Below are positions 1 through 8,748 of a DNA stretch of 64,000 bases, in pieces. A program made the translations under genes and the position numbers. This DNA is from FEN-1139 sp964396375 (lineage in GTDB: Bacteria; Myxococcota_A; Polyangia; Polyangiales; Polyangiaceae), in contig CAYNEY010000017.1 of the NCBI GenBank assembly GCA_964396375.1, positions 42,506 to 106,505 on the forward strand, written 5' to 3'. Position 1 is the stretch's first letter, and each line of letters opens with the position of its first letter. A model generated the notes under the pieces. The model did not search any database. It saw only the letters and a list, made by a program, of their open reading frames with translations, and had not been told where the DNA came from.

Positions 1-720
1 TAGCGGATTCGATGGTTGTTCGTGCCGGAGTCCTCGACACCAAAGACAATGGTCTCCTCGAGCCGGTAGTCGCCGCCGTACAGGTAGACGTAGATATCGC
101 CGCTCTGGTCGACATTGACCGTCCGAACCTGGTCGCGGGCGCGCACAATGGTGAGAAAGGGGGAGAACTCACTGCCGTCCGCTTCGTCGGTGCCCGAGGG
201 CGACACGAAGTAACAGGCTTGAGCGTCGAGGGGACAGGTGGCCGTCGTGCCACCGGCACCATCAGCGCCGCCTAGACCGAGTGCGCCCCCAGAGGCAAGG
301 CCACCNNNNNNNNNNNNNNNNNNNNNNNNNNNNNNNNNNNNNNNNNNNNNNNNNNNNNNNNNNNNNNNNNNNNNNNNNNNNNNNNNNNNNNNNNNNNNNN
401 NNNNNTGCGCCGCCTAGACCGAGTGCGCCCCCAGAGGCAAGGCCACCTGCGCCGCCTAGACCGAGTGCGCCCCCAGAGGCAAGGCCACCTGCGCCGCCTA
501 GATCGAGCGCGCCCCCAGAGGCAAGGCCACCTGCGCCGCCTAGACCGAGTGCGCCCCCAGCAGGGAGGTGGTTACTCCCACCTAGCGCTGGAGTCCCGCC
601 CAGGTTGGAGGCAATTCCGCCCTCGCCGGTTGCCGAGGCGCCGTCGCCGCTTGAGTCCGGATTCTCGCAGCCGGCCAGGCAGAGTACGAACAGTATCTCG
701 AACGCGTTGGCTGTGCGCAT
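1..720 (-). CDS. Right-handed beta-helix lipoprotein, partial (runs off left edge, interrupted by gap)
   Basis: This is the N-terminal part of a secreted, probably polysaccharide-active protein. The start at 720 gives a lipoprotein signal with lipobox LAGC (Cys18), so it should be lipid-anchored. A Gly/Ala/Leu-rich spacer follows, built from 14-residue units (GGAGGLASGGALGL), and is broken by 100 Ns. After the gap the reading continues in another frame into CYFVSPSGTDEADG, then YVYLYGGDYRLEETI and DSGTNNHRI. This is the usual opening of pectate-lyase-like right-handed beta-helix enzymes, in which the YVSPSG and GG-Y-L motifs start the helix. The frame change is explained by the estimated gap length, not by a mutation. 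The catalytic part lies outside the window, so lyase, GH28-like or GH120-like activity cannot be decided. It is divergent from the esterase gene at 1444. Confidence 0.72.
306..405. other. Assembly gap (100 N) inside a 42-bp tandem repeat
   Basis: Exactly 100 Ns lie between two exact boundaries of the 42-bp repeat unit, so this is a scaffolding gap of conventional length. The reading frame is restored if the missing length is a multiple of 3, as a whole number of 42-bp units would be. Confidence 0.97.
406..561 (-). repeat. 42-bp tandem repeat coding for a Gly/Ala/Leu spacer
   Basis: Three nearly identical 42-bp units (406-447, 448-489, 490-531) and a partial fourth are seen to the right of the gap, and another copy ends at 305. 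The only obvious changes are single bases, for example the third unit codes for D instead of G. The repeat codes for the spacer between the lipid anchor and the beta-helix domain. Confidence 0.9.
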
Positions 721-1443
721 GGTTCTCCTTCAAGTGGCGGGTGCGCCGCAGCTCTATTGTTTCGAGGGCTGGTTGGTTGTCATGGCCGCGAAACAGAGCG
801 CAACCTCGAGGCCGGCGGGGGTAGGGGTGTCGGTGCGCCCGACCATGCACGGTTGGGAAGGGATTGTCTCTGAAAGCGACAAAGTGTGATCAGAGTCAGC
901 TCAAAGTTGCCGGATTGTCGCGGTGGCGTGAGGTGCGGTGTTCGCGGTGACAATCCGCGCGTTTTCCGACAAACACGGGAATGCCTGGTCGTGGCTGCCC
1001 CCGGCTCGCTTGATAGTCAGGCCGGATCGAGATCGTATTTGATGTTGGTTCTTTTCGGTAACGGAGGGGAACGCTGACTCGATTCTGACGCATTCTGGTC
1101 TACACGACTTCGCGATGAGGGTCCCGTTGAGGTCTCTCGTACCGATGGGTCGGTCCGCTCGGTGACCAACTGCCCTTTTGGGGCTCCGTGCCCAAGGTGG
1201 CGCAGCTCACCCGTACCTCAATCGGGCTGGGGGATAGTGCCGGGGTCCAGTACACGAGGTAGTGGTCCGAGGCCCGGTGGAGGAAGGAGCAGCCTCGCCA
1301 AGTCTGATCCCAGCCCCTGGGGAACTCAGCCGCTGCGCGCTTCCACCACTTCGTGCGCATCAGGCCGGTAGGGAGGTCATGATAATTGGAAGGATTTCGT
1401 AACAGATATCACTTGGTCTCGACAAAACCCCCAGAGGCTTCTC
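721..1443. other. Intergenic region between divergent beta-helix and esterase genes
   Basis: I see no convincing gene in this 0.7-kb stretch. It must hold the promoters of the two divergent secreted-protein genes, but I could not pick out clear -35/-10 pairs. There is no tRNA and no strong hairpin terminator. Confidence 0.5.
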
Positions 1444-2781
1444 ATGCGTCCCATATCAGCGCTCTGCTGTGCCCTCGCGGTGGGGGTTCTCCCCGTCACC
1501 GCATTCTGCCAAACCTGGAGGGACTTCCAAGTCGGGGATCTCACGCGCCGAGCGCTCGTCTACGTTCCGGAGGGGACGAACCAGCCGCCGCTACTCATTT
1601 CGCTCCACGGGATGGGGATTGGGGCGGGGTGGCACCAAGGGGGAATGATGAAGTTCGAACCGATCGCGGATCGGGAGAAGTTTGTTGTCGTGTACCCAGA
1701 AGCAGATCAAGATCTTCGCTGGGATCTCGGCGGCACCCACGACACGGATTTCATGCTGGCGATTATCGAGCAGATGAGCGCCGAACATGGCATCGATCGC
1801 AGTCGCGTGTACGCCTCGGGCTTCTCCATGGGGGGCATGTTCTCCTACACTCTGGCCTGCAAGCTGCCTGAGGTGTTTGCTGCGATCGCGCCGGGCAACG
1901 GCTATCCGCTCGGTGGTGAGTTCGGTTGCGTGAACACGCGCCACGTGCCGATCTTTCACATGCACGGGACGGCCGATGATTTCGTGGCCTACAGTGGTAT
2001 TCACAACTTCCTCAGTTCAAAGATCGAGGCCTACGGCTGCCCAACCAACGCCGTGAGGACAGAACCCTATCCTCCTTCGAATTCTGAGTCCCAGTCCTTC
2101 AAGGAGCATTGGGGACCTTGCGAGAAGGAGGGGCTCCAGAGTGAGATCATTCTTGTCTCGGTCACCGGCATGATTCACGACTGGGCCACCGCCGGGAAGG
2201 CCAACGCGAACGAGGATCCGGCTTTCACCGGTAAGCCTTTCGACATTGACGGCAGCGAGGAAGCCTGGGCGTTCCTCAAGACCCACTCCTTGGATGAGTT
2301 GGGGGGAACCGGCGGCAGTGGAACTGGCGGCAGTGGAACCGGCGGCAGTGGAACTGGCGGCACTGGAACTGGCGGCACTGGAACCGGCGGCACTGGAACT
2401 GGCGGCAGTGGAACCGGCGGCATCGGAACTGGCGGCAGTGGAACTGGCGGCAATGGAACCGGCGGCAGTGGAACTGGCGGCAGTGGAACTGGCGGCAATG
2501 GAACCGGCGGCAGTGGAACTGGCGGCAGCGGAACTGGCGGCACTGGAACTGGTGGAGCGGGTGTCGCGGGATTGGCGGTGCAGCCATCAATCGGTGGCGG
2601 ATCTGTTGACCCCAACGGAATGGCTGGAGCAGGCGGTGAGAATACTCCGTCCGTCGCACAGAGCCGGGAGGATTCTGGTTGCGGCTGCATCGTCGGCCGC
2701 TCGAGCGGCAGCCATCGGGGACCGCTCGGAGCAGCCCTGTTGCTCGGACTGCTGCTCCTTACTCGTACCCGTCACCCATGA
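1444..2781 (+). CDS. Secreted CE1/PHB-depolymerase-like esterase with Gly-rich linker and MYXO-CTERM tail
   Basis: This is a 445-residue alpha/beta-hydrolase esterase of the LpqC/PHB depolymerase/feruloyl esterase group. Residues 1-22 form a signal peptide. The likely triad is Ser128 in GFSMG, Asp178 or Asp179 in HGTADD, and His245 in MIHDW; an early LHGMG motif may supply the oxyanion hole. About residues 289-370 are pure GTGGSG-type repeats. The C-terminus has the layout of a MYXO-CTERM sorting signal: a Cys-containing motif (DSGCGC), a hydrophobic helix (LGAALLLGLLLL) and a short basic end. The catalytic domain is therefore probably displayed on the surface by its C-terminus. Next to GH2, GH43 and GH30 enzymes, the most likely substrates are acetyl or feruloyl esters of hemicellulose (inference). 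A plain lipase or polyester depolymerase is also possible. Confidence 0.82.
   Translation: MRPISALCCALAVGVLPVTAFCQTWRDFQVGDLTRRALVYVPEGTNQPPLLISLHGMGIGAGWHQGGMMKFEPIADREKFVVVYPEADQDLRWDLGGTHDTDFMLAIIEQMSAEHGIDRSRVYASGFSMGGMFSYTLACKLPEVFAAIAPGNGYPLGGEFGCVNTRHVPIFHMHGTADDFVAYSGIHNFLSSKIEAYGCPTNAVRTEPYPPSNSESQSFKEHWGPCEKEGLQSEIILVSVTGMIHDWATAGKANANEDPAFTGKPFDIDGSEEAWAFLKTHSLDELGGTGGSGTGGSGTGGSGTGGTGTGGTGTGGTGTGGSGTGGIGTGGSGTGGNGTGGSGTGGSGTGGNGTGGSGTGGSGTGGTGTGGAGVAGLAVQPSIGGGSVDPNGMAGAGGENTPSVAQSREDSGCGCIVGRSSGSHRGPLGAALLLGLLLLTRTRHP
2308..2557 (+). repeat. 18-bp tandem repeat coding for GTGGSG-type linker
   Basis: About fourteen 18-bp units of the form ggcggcagtggaactggc, with Ser/Thr/Asn/Ile variation at one codon, lie between the esterase domain and the C-terminal anchor. 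The near-identity of the copies suggests recent expansion. Confidence 0.9.
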
Positions 2782-2909
2782 GCTTTCTGACCAGCACCGG
2801 CCGTCTTTGCTTCGGCTCAACGTTGCCCGCGCGTACACAGGCGAACTCGAGACGAGAGTCACGCCTCAGCTGACGATCTGTCAACGCGCCATCTTGTGAG
2901 CACTGCACT

Positions 2910-5789
2910 ATGACCATCAGCACCCAAGGTTGTTTACTGAACGCTGCCATTTTTCTCTGCCTTGCCCTTTCAGCCTGTGGCAGAAGTGAAGACTCGGACG
3001 GCTCTCGGTCGACTAAGGCTGGGGCGGCGGGCGTTGCTGCGGCTCTGGGAACGGGTGGAGCTGTAGGCCAGTCTTCGAGCGGCACAGCGGGAGCGGCAGC
3101 AGGTGGCTCGACCAGCTCCGGCTTCGGTGGAGCGACAGTGGGCGGCGGCACCAGCTCTGGCTTCGGTGGAGCGACAGTGGGCGGTGGCACCAGCTCTGGC
3201 TTCGGTGGAGCGACAGTGGGCGGCGGCACCAGCTCTGGCTTTGGTGGAACGACAGCGGGTGGCGGCACCAGCTCCGGTTTCGGTGGGGTAGTCACAGGTG
3301 GCACCAGCTTTGGTTTCGGCGGCAGCGCATTTGCAGGCGAGGGAGGAACCACTGCTGCAGGAGGCACGGAAACCGGCGGGGCGGGAGAGCTCGGAGGCGA
3401 GGCTGGAAGTGGTACCGGTGGCCTGGACGCGAGCGGTGGAGGTGATCCTGGATTTGGCGGCGCGAGCACCGCGTCGCCCCCGTTCGTCAACACCTACGAC
3501 GGCTCGAGGGACACCACGGTGAGCCTCGACCAAACTTGGAGGTTCAATCTTGGAGATGAGAGTGGCGCACACGCGGTAGGCTTCGACGATTCCTCGTGGA
3601 GCACGGTTGACGTGCCCCACGACTGGAGCATCGGGCTACCCTTCAATCAGAGTTCGGCTGCGAGTTTTGGTGGTGGTTACCTCGACGGAGGTCTGGGTTG
3701 GTACCGGAAAACCTTCACCATCCCCGCTGCGACCGCGGGACAGAGGGTGTTTGTCCAGTTCGACGGTATCTACATGGACAGTACGGTGTGGCTCAATGGC
3801 ACCGAGATTTGTGCGCGCCCCTACGGCTACGCTTCGTTCGAATGTGACCTGACCGCGAACGTCAACGTGGAGGAGTCCAACGTGCTCGCCGTGCGCGTCA
3901 ACAACGAGCTTCCCAGCAGTCGTTGGTACTCGGGGAGCGGGATCTACCGCCATGTCTGGTTGAAGACGGTTAACCCCGTTCACGTCGCCTATACTGGTAT
4001 CTTCGTCACTACTCCCGAGATCTCGGCGGGAAGCGCCACGGTCAACATCAAGGCTTCGATCCAGAACCAGGGGAGCAGTGGCCAGTCGGTGACGGTGGAA
4101 AGCTCAATCCGGGATGCCTCGAACACCGAGGTGGGGCAAGCTGCCTCGCCCTCCCAGATCCTCGATGCCGGGGCAACCCTTGACCTCGAGCAGACGGGCA
4201 GCGTGTCGAATCCTGCGCTCTGGTCGCCGGCGACACCGACGATGTATTCCGTGGTTACTACGGTCTCTGTGGACGGTGCTATCGTCGACACCTACGTGGT
4301 GCCGTTCGGGATCCGCCACTTCGCCTTCGATGCCAATACCGGGTTTTCTCTCAATGGTACCGCAATGAAGCTCAACGGGGTATGCCTTCACCACGATCTC
4401 GGAGCCCTCGGAGCCGCCGTGAATCACCGCGCCATGGAGATGCGCCTCGAGCTGCTGAAGGAAATGGGGGCCAACGCGATCCGCACCTCCCACAACCCAC
4501 CGGCACCAGAACTCCTCGACTTCGCCGATCGGCTTGGATTGTTCGTCGTCGATGAGGCGTTTGACATGTGGTACGGCTCGAAAACAGAGCACGATTATGG
4601 ACGATTCTTCCGTGACTGGGCCGATACCGACATGCGCGATTTCGTTGCTCGTGATCGTAATCACCCCAGCGTCATCATCTGGAGCCTCGGCAACGAAATC
4701 CCCCAGGCTGGTGATAGAGCGGTGGCTCAGCAGCTGATCGACGACGTCCGCGTCATGGATGACACGCGCATGACGACCCAGGCTTATGCCGCCTGGGTAG
4801 GCTTGGACTCTTTCACTGGTCTCGAGGATCTCGTTGGCATCAACTATGCCCCGGAGCGCTACGATACGGTCCACGCTTCGAACCCCGCTTGGAAGTTGTT
4901 TGCCAGCGAATCGTCGTCTGGGTTCAGGAGTCGCGGGATCTATGACAACAACAACACTCAAGCCACCTCCTACGATACCTTCGCTGCCGGCTGGGGGCAC
5001 ACCGCCGAGACCTCGTGGCGGAACGTCAACACGCGCCCCTTCATCGCCGGGGAGTTCATCTGGACAGGGTTCGACTACATCGGCGAACCCACACCCTATG
5101 AGTGGCCCGCCAAAAGCTCGTACTTTGGCATCATCGATACGGCCAATCTCCCCAAAGACATCTTCTATTTCTATCAGAGCCGTTGGAACTATGAGGGACC
5201 ACCGATGGTGCACATCGTGCCTGTGGACTGGTCGAGTTGGTCTGTGGGGCAATCAGTACGGGTTGTGGTCTACAGCAACGCCGAGCGCGTCGAACTCCTT
5301 CTGAACGGGGAGTCTTTGGGAGAGCTGGAGGTCGATCCGGCGGAGGCTGACGTCGAGTGGTCGGTGCGGTTCGAGCCTGGTACGTTGGAGGCGCGGGCTA
5401 GCAGCGGTGGTGTGGTTGTGGCGACCGACACCGTGCGCACTGCAGGTGATGCCGCAGCGCTGGTACTCACGGTTGACCGCCCGGCAATAGCGGCAGATGG
5501 ACGTGATCTCGCCTTTGTCGAGGTCAATGTCGTCGATGCCGACGGTGTTATCGTTCCTCGGGCTAGCAATCTGATCGAGTTCACGATCGAGGGACCAGGG
5601 TTCATCGCCGGCCTCGATAACGGAGACGCGACTAGCCACGAATCCTACAAGGGTTCATCGCGGTCCGCTTTCAGTGGCAAGGCCATGGCGATCGTTCAGG
5701 CCCAGAAGACGCCGGGACAGATCACCCTGAGCGCCACCTCGAGCGGACTCTCAGGCAGCTCCGTGGTGGTGATGACGGGAACTCCCTAG
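2910..5789 (+). CDS. GH2-family beta-glycosidase lipoprotein (beta-galactosidase-like)
   Basis: This is a 959-residue exo-glycosidase. A lipobox LSAC (Cys23) predicts a lipoprotein. Residues about 30-190 are a Gly/Ser/Thr spacer with 13-residue repeats. The GH2 order follows: a sugar-binding jelly-roll (about 200-350, with GWYRKTF and VWLNG), an Ig-like domain (about 350-465) and the TIM barrel (about 470-760, with RTSHNPP). The acid/base is Glu596 in WSLGNE and the nucleophile is Glu715 in IAGEF. The C-terminus has DUF4982-like and Ig-like beta domains. This layout is typical of GH2 beta-galactosidases and related enzymes acting on side chains of plant polymers. The exact sugar cannot be read from sequence. 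It lies 128 bp after the esterase on the same strand, so co-transcription is possible. Confidence 0.9.
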   Translation: MTISTQGCLLNAAIFLCLALSACGRSEDSDGSRSTKAGAAGVAAALGTGGAVGQSSSGTAGAAAGGSTSSGFGGATVGGGTSSGFGGATVGGGTSSGFGGATVGGGTSSGFGGTTAGGGTSSGFGGVVTGGTSFGFGGSAFAGEGGTTAAGGTETGGAGELGGEAGSGTGGLDASGGGDPGFGGASTASPPFVNTYDGSRDTTVSLDQTWRFNLGDESGAHAVGFDDSSWSTVDVPHDWSIGLPFNQSSAASFGGGYLDGGLGWYRKTFTIPAATAGQRVFVQFDGIYMDSTVWLNGTEICARPYGYASFECDLTANVNVEESNVLAVRVNNELPSSRWYSGSGIYRHVWLKTVNPVHVAYTGIFVTTPEISAGSATVNIKASIQNQGSSGQSVTVESSIRDASNTEVGQAASPSQILDAGATLDLEQTGSVSNPALWSPATPTMYSVVTTVSVDGAIVDTYVVPFGIRHFAFDANTGFSLNGTAMKLNGVCLHHDLGALGAAVNHRAMEMRLELLKEMGANAIRTSHNPPAPELLDFADRLGLFVVDEAFDMWYGSKTEHDYGRFFRDWADTDMRDFVARDRNHPSVIIWSLGNEIPQAGDRAVAQQLIDDVRVMDDTRMTTQAYAAWVGLDSFTGLEDLVGINYAPERYDTVHASNPAWKLFASESSSGFRSRGIYDNNNTQATSYDTFAAGWGHTAETSWRNVNTRPFIAGEFIWTGFDYIGEPTPYEWPAKSSYFGIIDTANLPKDIFYFYQSRWNYEGPPMVHIVPVDWSSWSVGQSVRVVVYSNAERVELLLNGESLGELEVDPAEADVEWSVRFEPGTLEARASSGGVVVATDTVRTAGDAAALVLTVDRPAIAADGRDLAFVEVNVVDADGVIVPRASNLIEFTIEGPGFIAGLDNGDATSHESYKGSSRSAFSGKAMAIVQAQKTPGQITLSATSSGLSGSSVVVMTGTP
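3120..3314 (+). repeat. 39-bp tandem repeat coding for GFGGATVGGGTSS spacer
   Basis: Five 39-bp units start at 3120, 3159, 3198, 3237 and 3276, with few base changes and a shortened sixth start near 3312. They form the spacer between the lipid anchor and the sugar-binding domain of the GH2 enzyme. Confidence 0.9.
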
Positions 5790-6252
5790 CTGCACGCGTG
5801 CCAGCCCGCTGGGTAGTTTCCTGTGGTCGTCCGACAGAGGGCCAGTCGTCGTACGGCCAACGGATGAGGTAGGTGTCGTGAACGCCGAGAGTGTCGTGCC
5901 CTCCTTTGATGGTCAAATGCTCTCGTATCCGTGGCTGTTACGCGGTGTTGTCGAGCTGCGGGGAGGACTCGACCACGGGAGCCTCGGTGGGCCGCAGTGC
6001 GGGCCAAGGCTCGCAGCCAGAAGAGAGGGTGGGTACAAGCAGAGGTGTAGGATAGCTGGGTCACGAACCAATGCAGGCACCGCTCCAAACGTAATCTGTG
6101 TCAGCATGCTCGGCTGGGTTCACCCCCCCCCGCAGGACTCCTCGGTCAATGGATTTTGCGTGAGATGCGATGAGTTGCCTTTGGCCGTGTGACTCGGCCT
6201 TCTTAGCATCACGAGCAGAGTTGTGCGTATCGGGGGGCGAGCCGCGGTAGAT
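5790..6252. other. Intergenic region between convergent genes
   Basis: No supported gene is seen between the end of the GH2 gene and the end of the TPR-like gene. There is a run of ten C at about 6123-6132. I found no clear intrinsic terminator with a T-tract. Confidence 0.5.
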
Positions 6253-6957
6253 TCACCGTGTTGTTTCCAGCATCGAATCGATCCGCGAGAGCAACGCGCT
6301 CTCGGGGAACCGTCTGTGGAAGGCGGCGCCAGCGCGTACAGCTTCGCTCTTCCTTCCGAGACCGAGCAGGGCTTTGATACGCAGTGCTTCGCGCTCTTCT
6401 GTGAGTTTTCCAGTAGGGAAACGCCGCTGGTGCTCGGTGACGGCCCCAAGTACGGCGGGGAAATCGCGCCCACTGAGCGCGCGTTGCGCTGGCTGCAGAA
6501 CCGCCAGTTCGAGGGCGTAGCTTTCAATCTCTGTCACCGCGCGTGGGGCTACCGCAGGTTGCACGCTCGGTGGAGGGGGAAGTGCCGTGTCTATCGGTAG
6601 CTCTTCGGGTGCTGTTGGTTCAACGGTAGCGGTCGGCAGCAGGATCACCGTGGTGGGGAAGGAAGACACGGAAGTTGTCTCGGTTCCCCTTTGTTCTCTC
6701 AGGAAATACCCCGCCAGAAACGCTAGGGCGAACAGGCTTCCCAGTGAGACGACTGCGGCCGCGAGCAGCGCTCCGCGCCACGGGCGAGCGGGTTTCGCAA
6801 ACGTCGGGTCTGCGCGAAGTGCCGGATTGTCCAGTGCGGCGCGAGCGCGCTCGACTGCTCGCTCCCGAACCTCTTCAGGTTCACGCACCAGCGTCCTCTC
6901 GGCGGCGAGCAGCGACTCCAACTCTGGGGGGAGAACGGATGCGAGCGAGCGCTTCAT
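6253..6957 (-). CDS. Membrane-anchored TPR-like protein partnered with ECF sigma factor (putative anti-sigma)
   Basis: This is a 234-residue protein with a charged cytoplasmic N-terminus (about 1-60), one transmembrane helix (GALLAAAVVSLGSLFALAFLAG, about 64-88) and a Pro-rich stretch. The C-terminal helical region (about 140-234) resembles TPR-like repeats (LKALLGLGRKSEAVRA, FHRRFPES). Its start overlaps the stop of the sigma gene by 4 bp (ATGA type), so the two are translationally coupled. In myxobacteria such ECF-linked one-TM proteins often replace a classical anti-sigma factor. I see no ZAS zinc motif, so anti-sigma activity is inferred from position and topology. The start choice is supported by the overlap. 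Confidence 0.7.
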   Translation of the reverse strand: MKRSLASVLPPELESLLAAERTLVREPEEVRERAVERARAALDNPALRADPTFAKPARPWRGALLAAAVVSLGSLFALAFLAGYFLREQRGTETTSVSSFPTTVILLPTATVEPTAPEELPIDTALPPPPSVQPAVAPRAVTEIESYALELAVLQPAQRALSGRDFPAVLGAVTEHQRRFPTGKLTEEREALRIKALLGLGRKSEAVRAGAAFHRRFPESALLSRIDSMLETTR

Positions 6958-7523
6958 GGGGTTTTTCCTCCGCGCGAGAGGAACGTGACGGCTGCTGCGA
7001 ATTCTCGGCGAGCCTTGCGCAGCCGCGAGTAGCCGGTAAACCGATAGATCGAGAGTGTCTCAGCGATCTGGGTCATCGGAAGCTGTTCGATGTCGTGCAT
7101 GATCAGCACTGCCCGTCGCGGTAACGGTACACGGTTGAGTGCACCGAGAACGAGCGCCCGGGAGCGCTGTTCATCCAGCACTTGTTCGGGGTTCTTGGTC
7201 AAGCCAACGGGTTCGAACGAGAGCTCCCTCGCTTCCCGGCTCCGCTTGCGCCGGTGGTTGGCGGCGACCCGAAACGCGATTCCAAACATGTACGACCGAA
7301 GTGGACGTGTCGTATCGTACTTCTCCCAGGTCTGGTACAGCACAAGAAATACCTCGTGGGCCAGATCCTCGACGTCATCGCGTGCCACCCCAAGACGGCG
7401 CAGTGTCCGCGTGAGAAATTCGAACTCCCGCTCAAATGCCGCGAGCGCCGGGTGATCCCGATCTCGGGTGGGCTGACCGGAGGCAACCTGACCTTGACTC
7501 GTGACCAAGCGCAACCGGCTCAT
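6954..7523 (-). CDS. ECF-family RNA polymerase sigma factor
   Basis: This 189-residue protein has sigma region 2 (about 45-95: DDVEDLAHEVFLVLYQTW, then PLRSYMFGIAFRVAANHRRK) and region 4 (about 128-180: RVPLPRRAVLIMHDIEQLP, TQIAETL, SRLRKARREF). It has no regions 1 or 3, so it is an extracytoplasmic-function sigma factor that redirects RNA polymerase to a stress or signal regulon. The middle gene of a three-gene unit on the minus strand, it follows the 353-residue protein by 42 bp and overlaps the TPR-like gene. It sits in the middle of the glycoside-hydrolase cluster, which makes control of that cluster by envelope or substrate signals conceivable but unproven. Confidence 0.88.
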   Translation of the reverse strand: MSRLRLVTSQGQVASGQPTRDRDHPALAAFEREFEFLTRTLRRLGVARDDVEDLAHEVFLVLYQTWEKYDTTRPLRSYMFGIAFRVAANHRRKRSREARELSFEPVGLTKNPEQVLDEQRSRALVLGALNRVPLPRRAVLIMHDIEQLPMTQIAETLSIYRFTGYSRLRKARREFAAAVTFLSRGGKTP

Positions 7524-7565
7524 CGTGGACCTTCGAGAGGGTTTGTCTTCGCTGGCTGGAAGTTG

Positions 7566-8627
7566 CTAGGGAAAGTCAATTGTCCCGTCGAGGCCGAAGA
7601 CCGCGCCGTAGCGGGGCATTTGCCAGACTCGCACATGATTCTGAGTGACGACCCAAGGTGTCAGTAGGTAAAGGACCTCTGCTCGGGCATTGAGGCTGAA
7701 ATGGTCGGAAAGCCGAATTCCGTGGGCGAGCCGAGGGCCGATTTGGGCAACCAGCCCATGCTCCTCCTGCGGTTGGTCGAGGGAGTGCCCGGACACTGCA
7801 AGTTGGCCCAGTTTGCTCACGATGCATCCACGGAACGGCCTTGTGCCGAAACACGCGCCGAGAGTGCCGAAGAGCAGCCGGTGCTCGAAGCCGCCCCCGT
7901 AGGACTGCTGGAGCGTCGAAGGGAGCGATGCCTCGATGGCTACCTCCGCTCCTACCAAGCCAAGTTCCCCGCCCCCGAAGACCCGACCCTGCCAGCTGGT
8001 GGCTGGAGCGAGCCCAAAGCCCACGCCGGCACCCAATCCCACGAAGCCGCGAGGGGTCGGTCCTGAGTTGCGTTGGAGAAGCGTGATCTGCCCTTTCTGC
8101 AGTAGCACGGTTCCGCTCGGGGATGGAGCTCTGGGCGGAGTCGCAAGCGGCTCTCCTGGGTGGGAAAGAGCAGCCTCCTCTTTCGAGTGGAGTTCATCTT
8201 CCATGAGCTGGAGTTGAACCGCGACGACGAACGCCATCATTCGTGAGAGCTCGTGGCAGTCCTGATTGTCGGCTGCCACCTCACGCCGCCCGATGGTGCC
8301 CCCTGTCAGAGGAGCCCACTCGACGATGCCGACCAGGCCTGCTGATGAGGGTCGCAGCTCGACTCTGACCGACAGATCGGCTTGCTCCGAGAACGGATCA
8401 TAGCCGAGACGAACTTGGGTCAATTCGCGGAACTCTGCGGTGCTCGGACAGTCGACGAGTGCTGGTTCGTGGAGGTAGTCGAGCGCTACCGTGACGCGAG
8501 TCTTGTCTCTCGCGAGTCCCTCGGCCGAACTCAGCACGAGCCACGCCGTGAGCGCACCAGCGCAGAGATGCCGCGCACCTTGTCTCGGCCAGGACCAGAT
8601 CTTCATGGAGCCATTGCCAGGCTCCAT
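7566..8627 (-). CDS. Secreted protein of unknown function, first gene of the ECF sigma unit
   Basis: This 353-residue protein has a signal peptide (CAGALTAWLVLSSAEGLA, ending about residue 39), then a conserved-looking region with CPSTAEFRELTQVRLGYDPF. A Pro-rich linker follows at about 165, and then a C-terminal half with alternating Gly and aromatic residues (FVGLGAGVGFGLAP, GGELGLVGAEVAIEA) that looks like outer-membrane beta-strands. A start at 8606 (MKIWSW) is an alternative that keeps the same signal peptide. Similar proteins are commonly found beside ECF sigma genes in Polyangia (family recollection, not searched). It may be the envelope component or sensor of the sigma system. I cannot assign a function. 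Confidence 0.6.
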   Translation of the reverse strand: MEPGNGSMKIWSWPRQGARHLCAGALTAWLVLSSAEGLARDKTRVTVALDYLHEPALVDCPSTAEFRELTQVRLGYDPFSEQADLSVRVELRPSSAGLVGIVEWAPLTGGTIGRREVAADNQDCHELSRMMAFVVAVQLQLMEDELHSKEEAALSHPGEPLATPPRAPSPSGTVLLQKGQITLLQRNSGPTPRGFVGLGAGVGFGLAPATSWQGRVFGGGELGLVGAEVAIEASLPSTLQQSYGGGFEHRLLFGTLGACFGTRPFRGCIVSKLGQLAVSGHSLDQPQEEHGLVAQIGPRLAHGIRLSDHFSLNARAEVLYLLTPWVVTQNHVRVWQMPRYGAVFGLDGTIDFP

Positions 8628-8748
8628 TTTTGATCAAGCGATGGTTCATCGCACGGCCTGAAGGTTCTATTTGCAGTCGAGCTCAGTTGGGTGGACGATT
8701 TGTGTTCGTCGAGCCGGAAAGAGTGAACGAGCGGCCGGGAGAAGAGCC

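Noticed and set aside
2175..3493. Pro-rich open frames on the minus strand across the Gly repeats (2175-2690 and 2759-3493)
   Set aside because: They are the mirror of the Gly-coding repeats of the esterase and GH2 genes and have no independent start, domain or signal.
4104..5252. 382-codon minus-strand frame inside the GH2 gene
   Set aside because: Shadow in a GC-rich gene; the GH2 catalytic residues are all on the plus strand.
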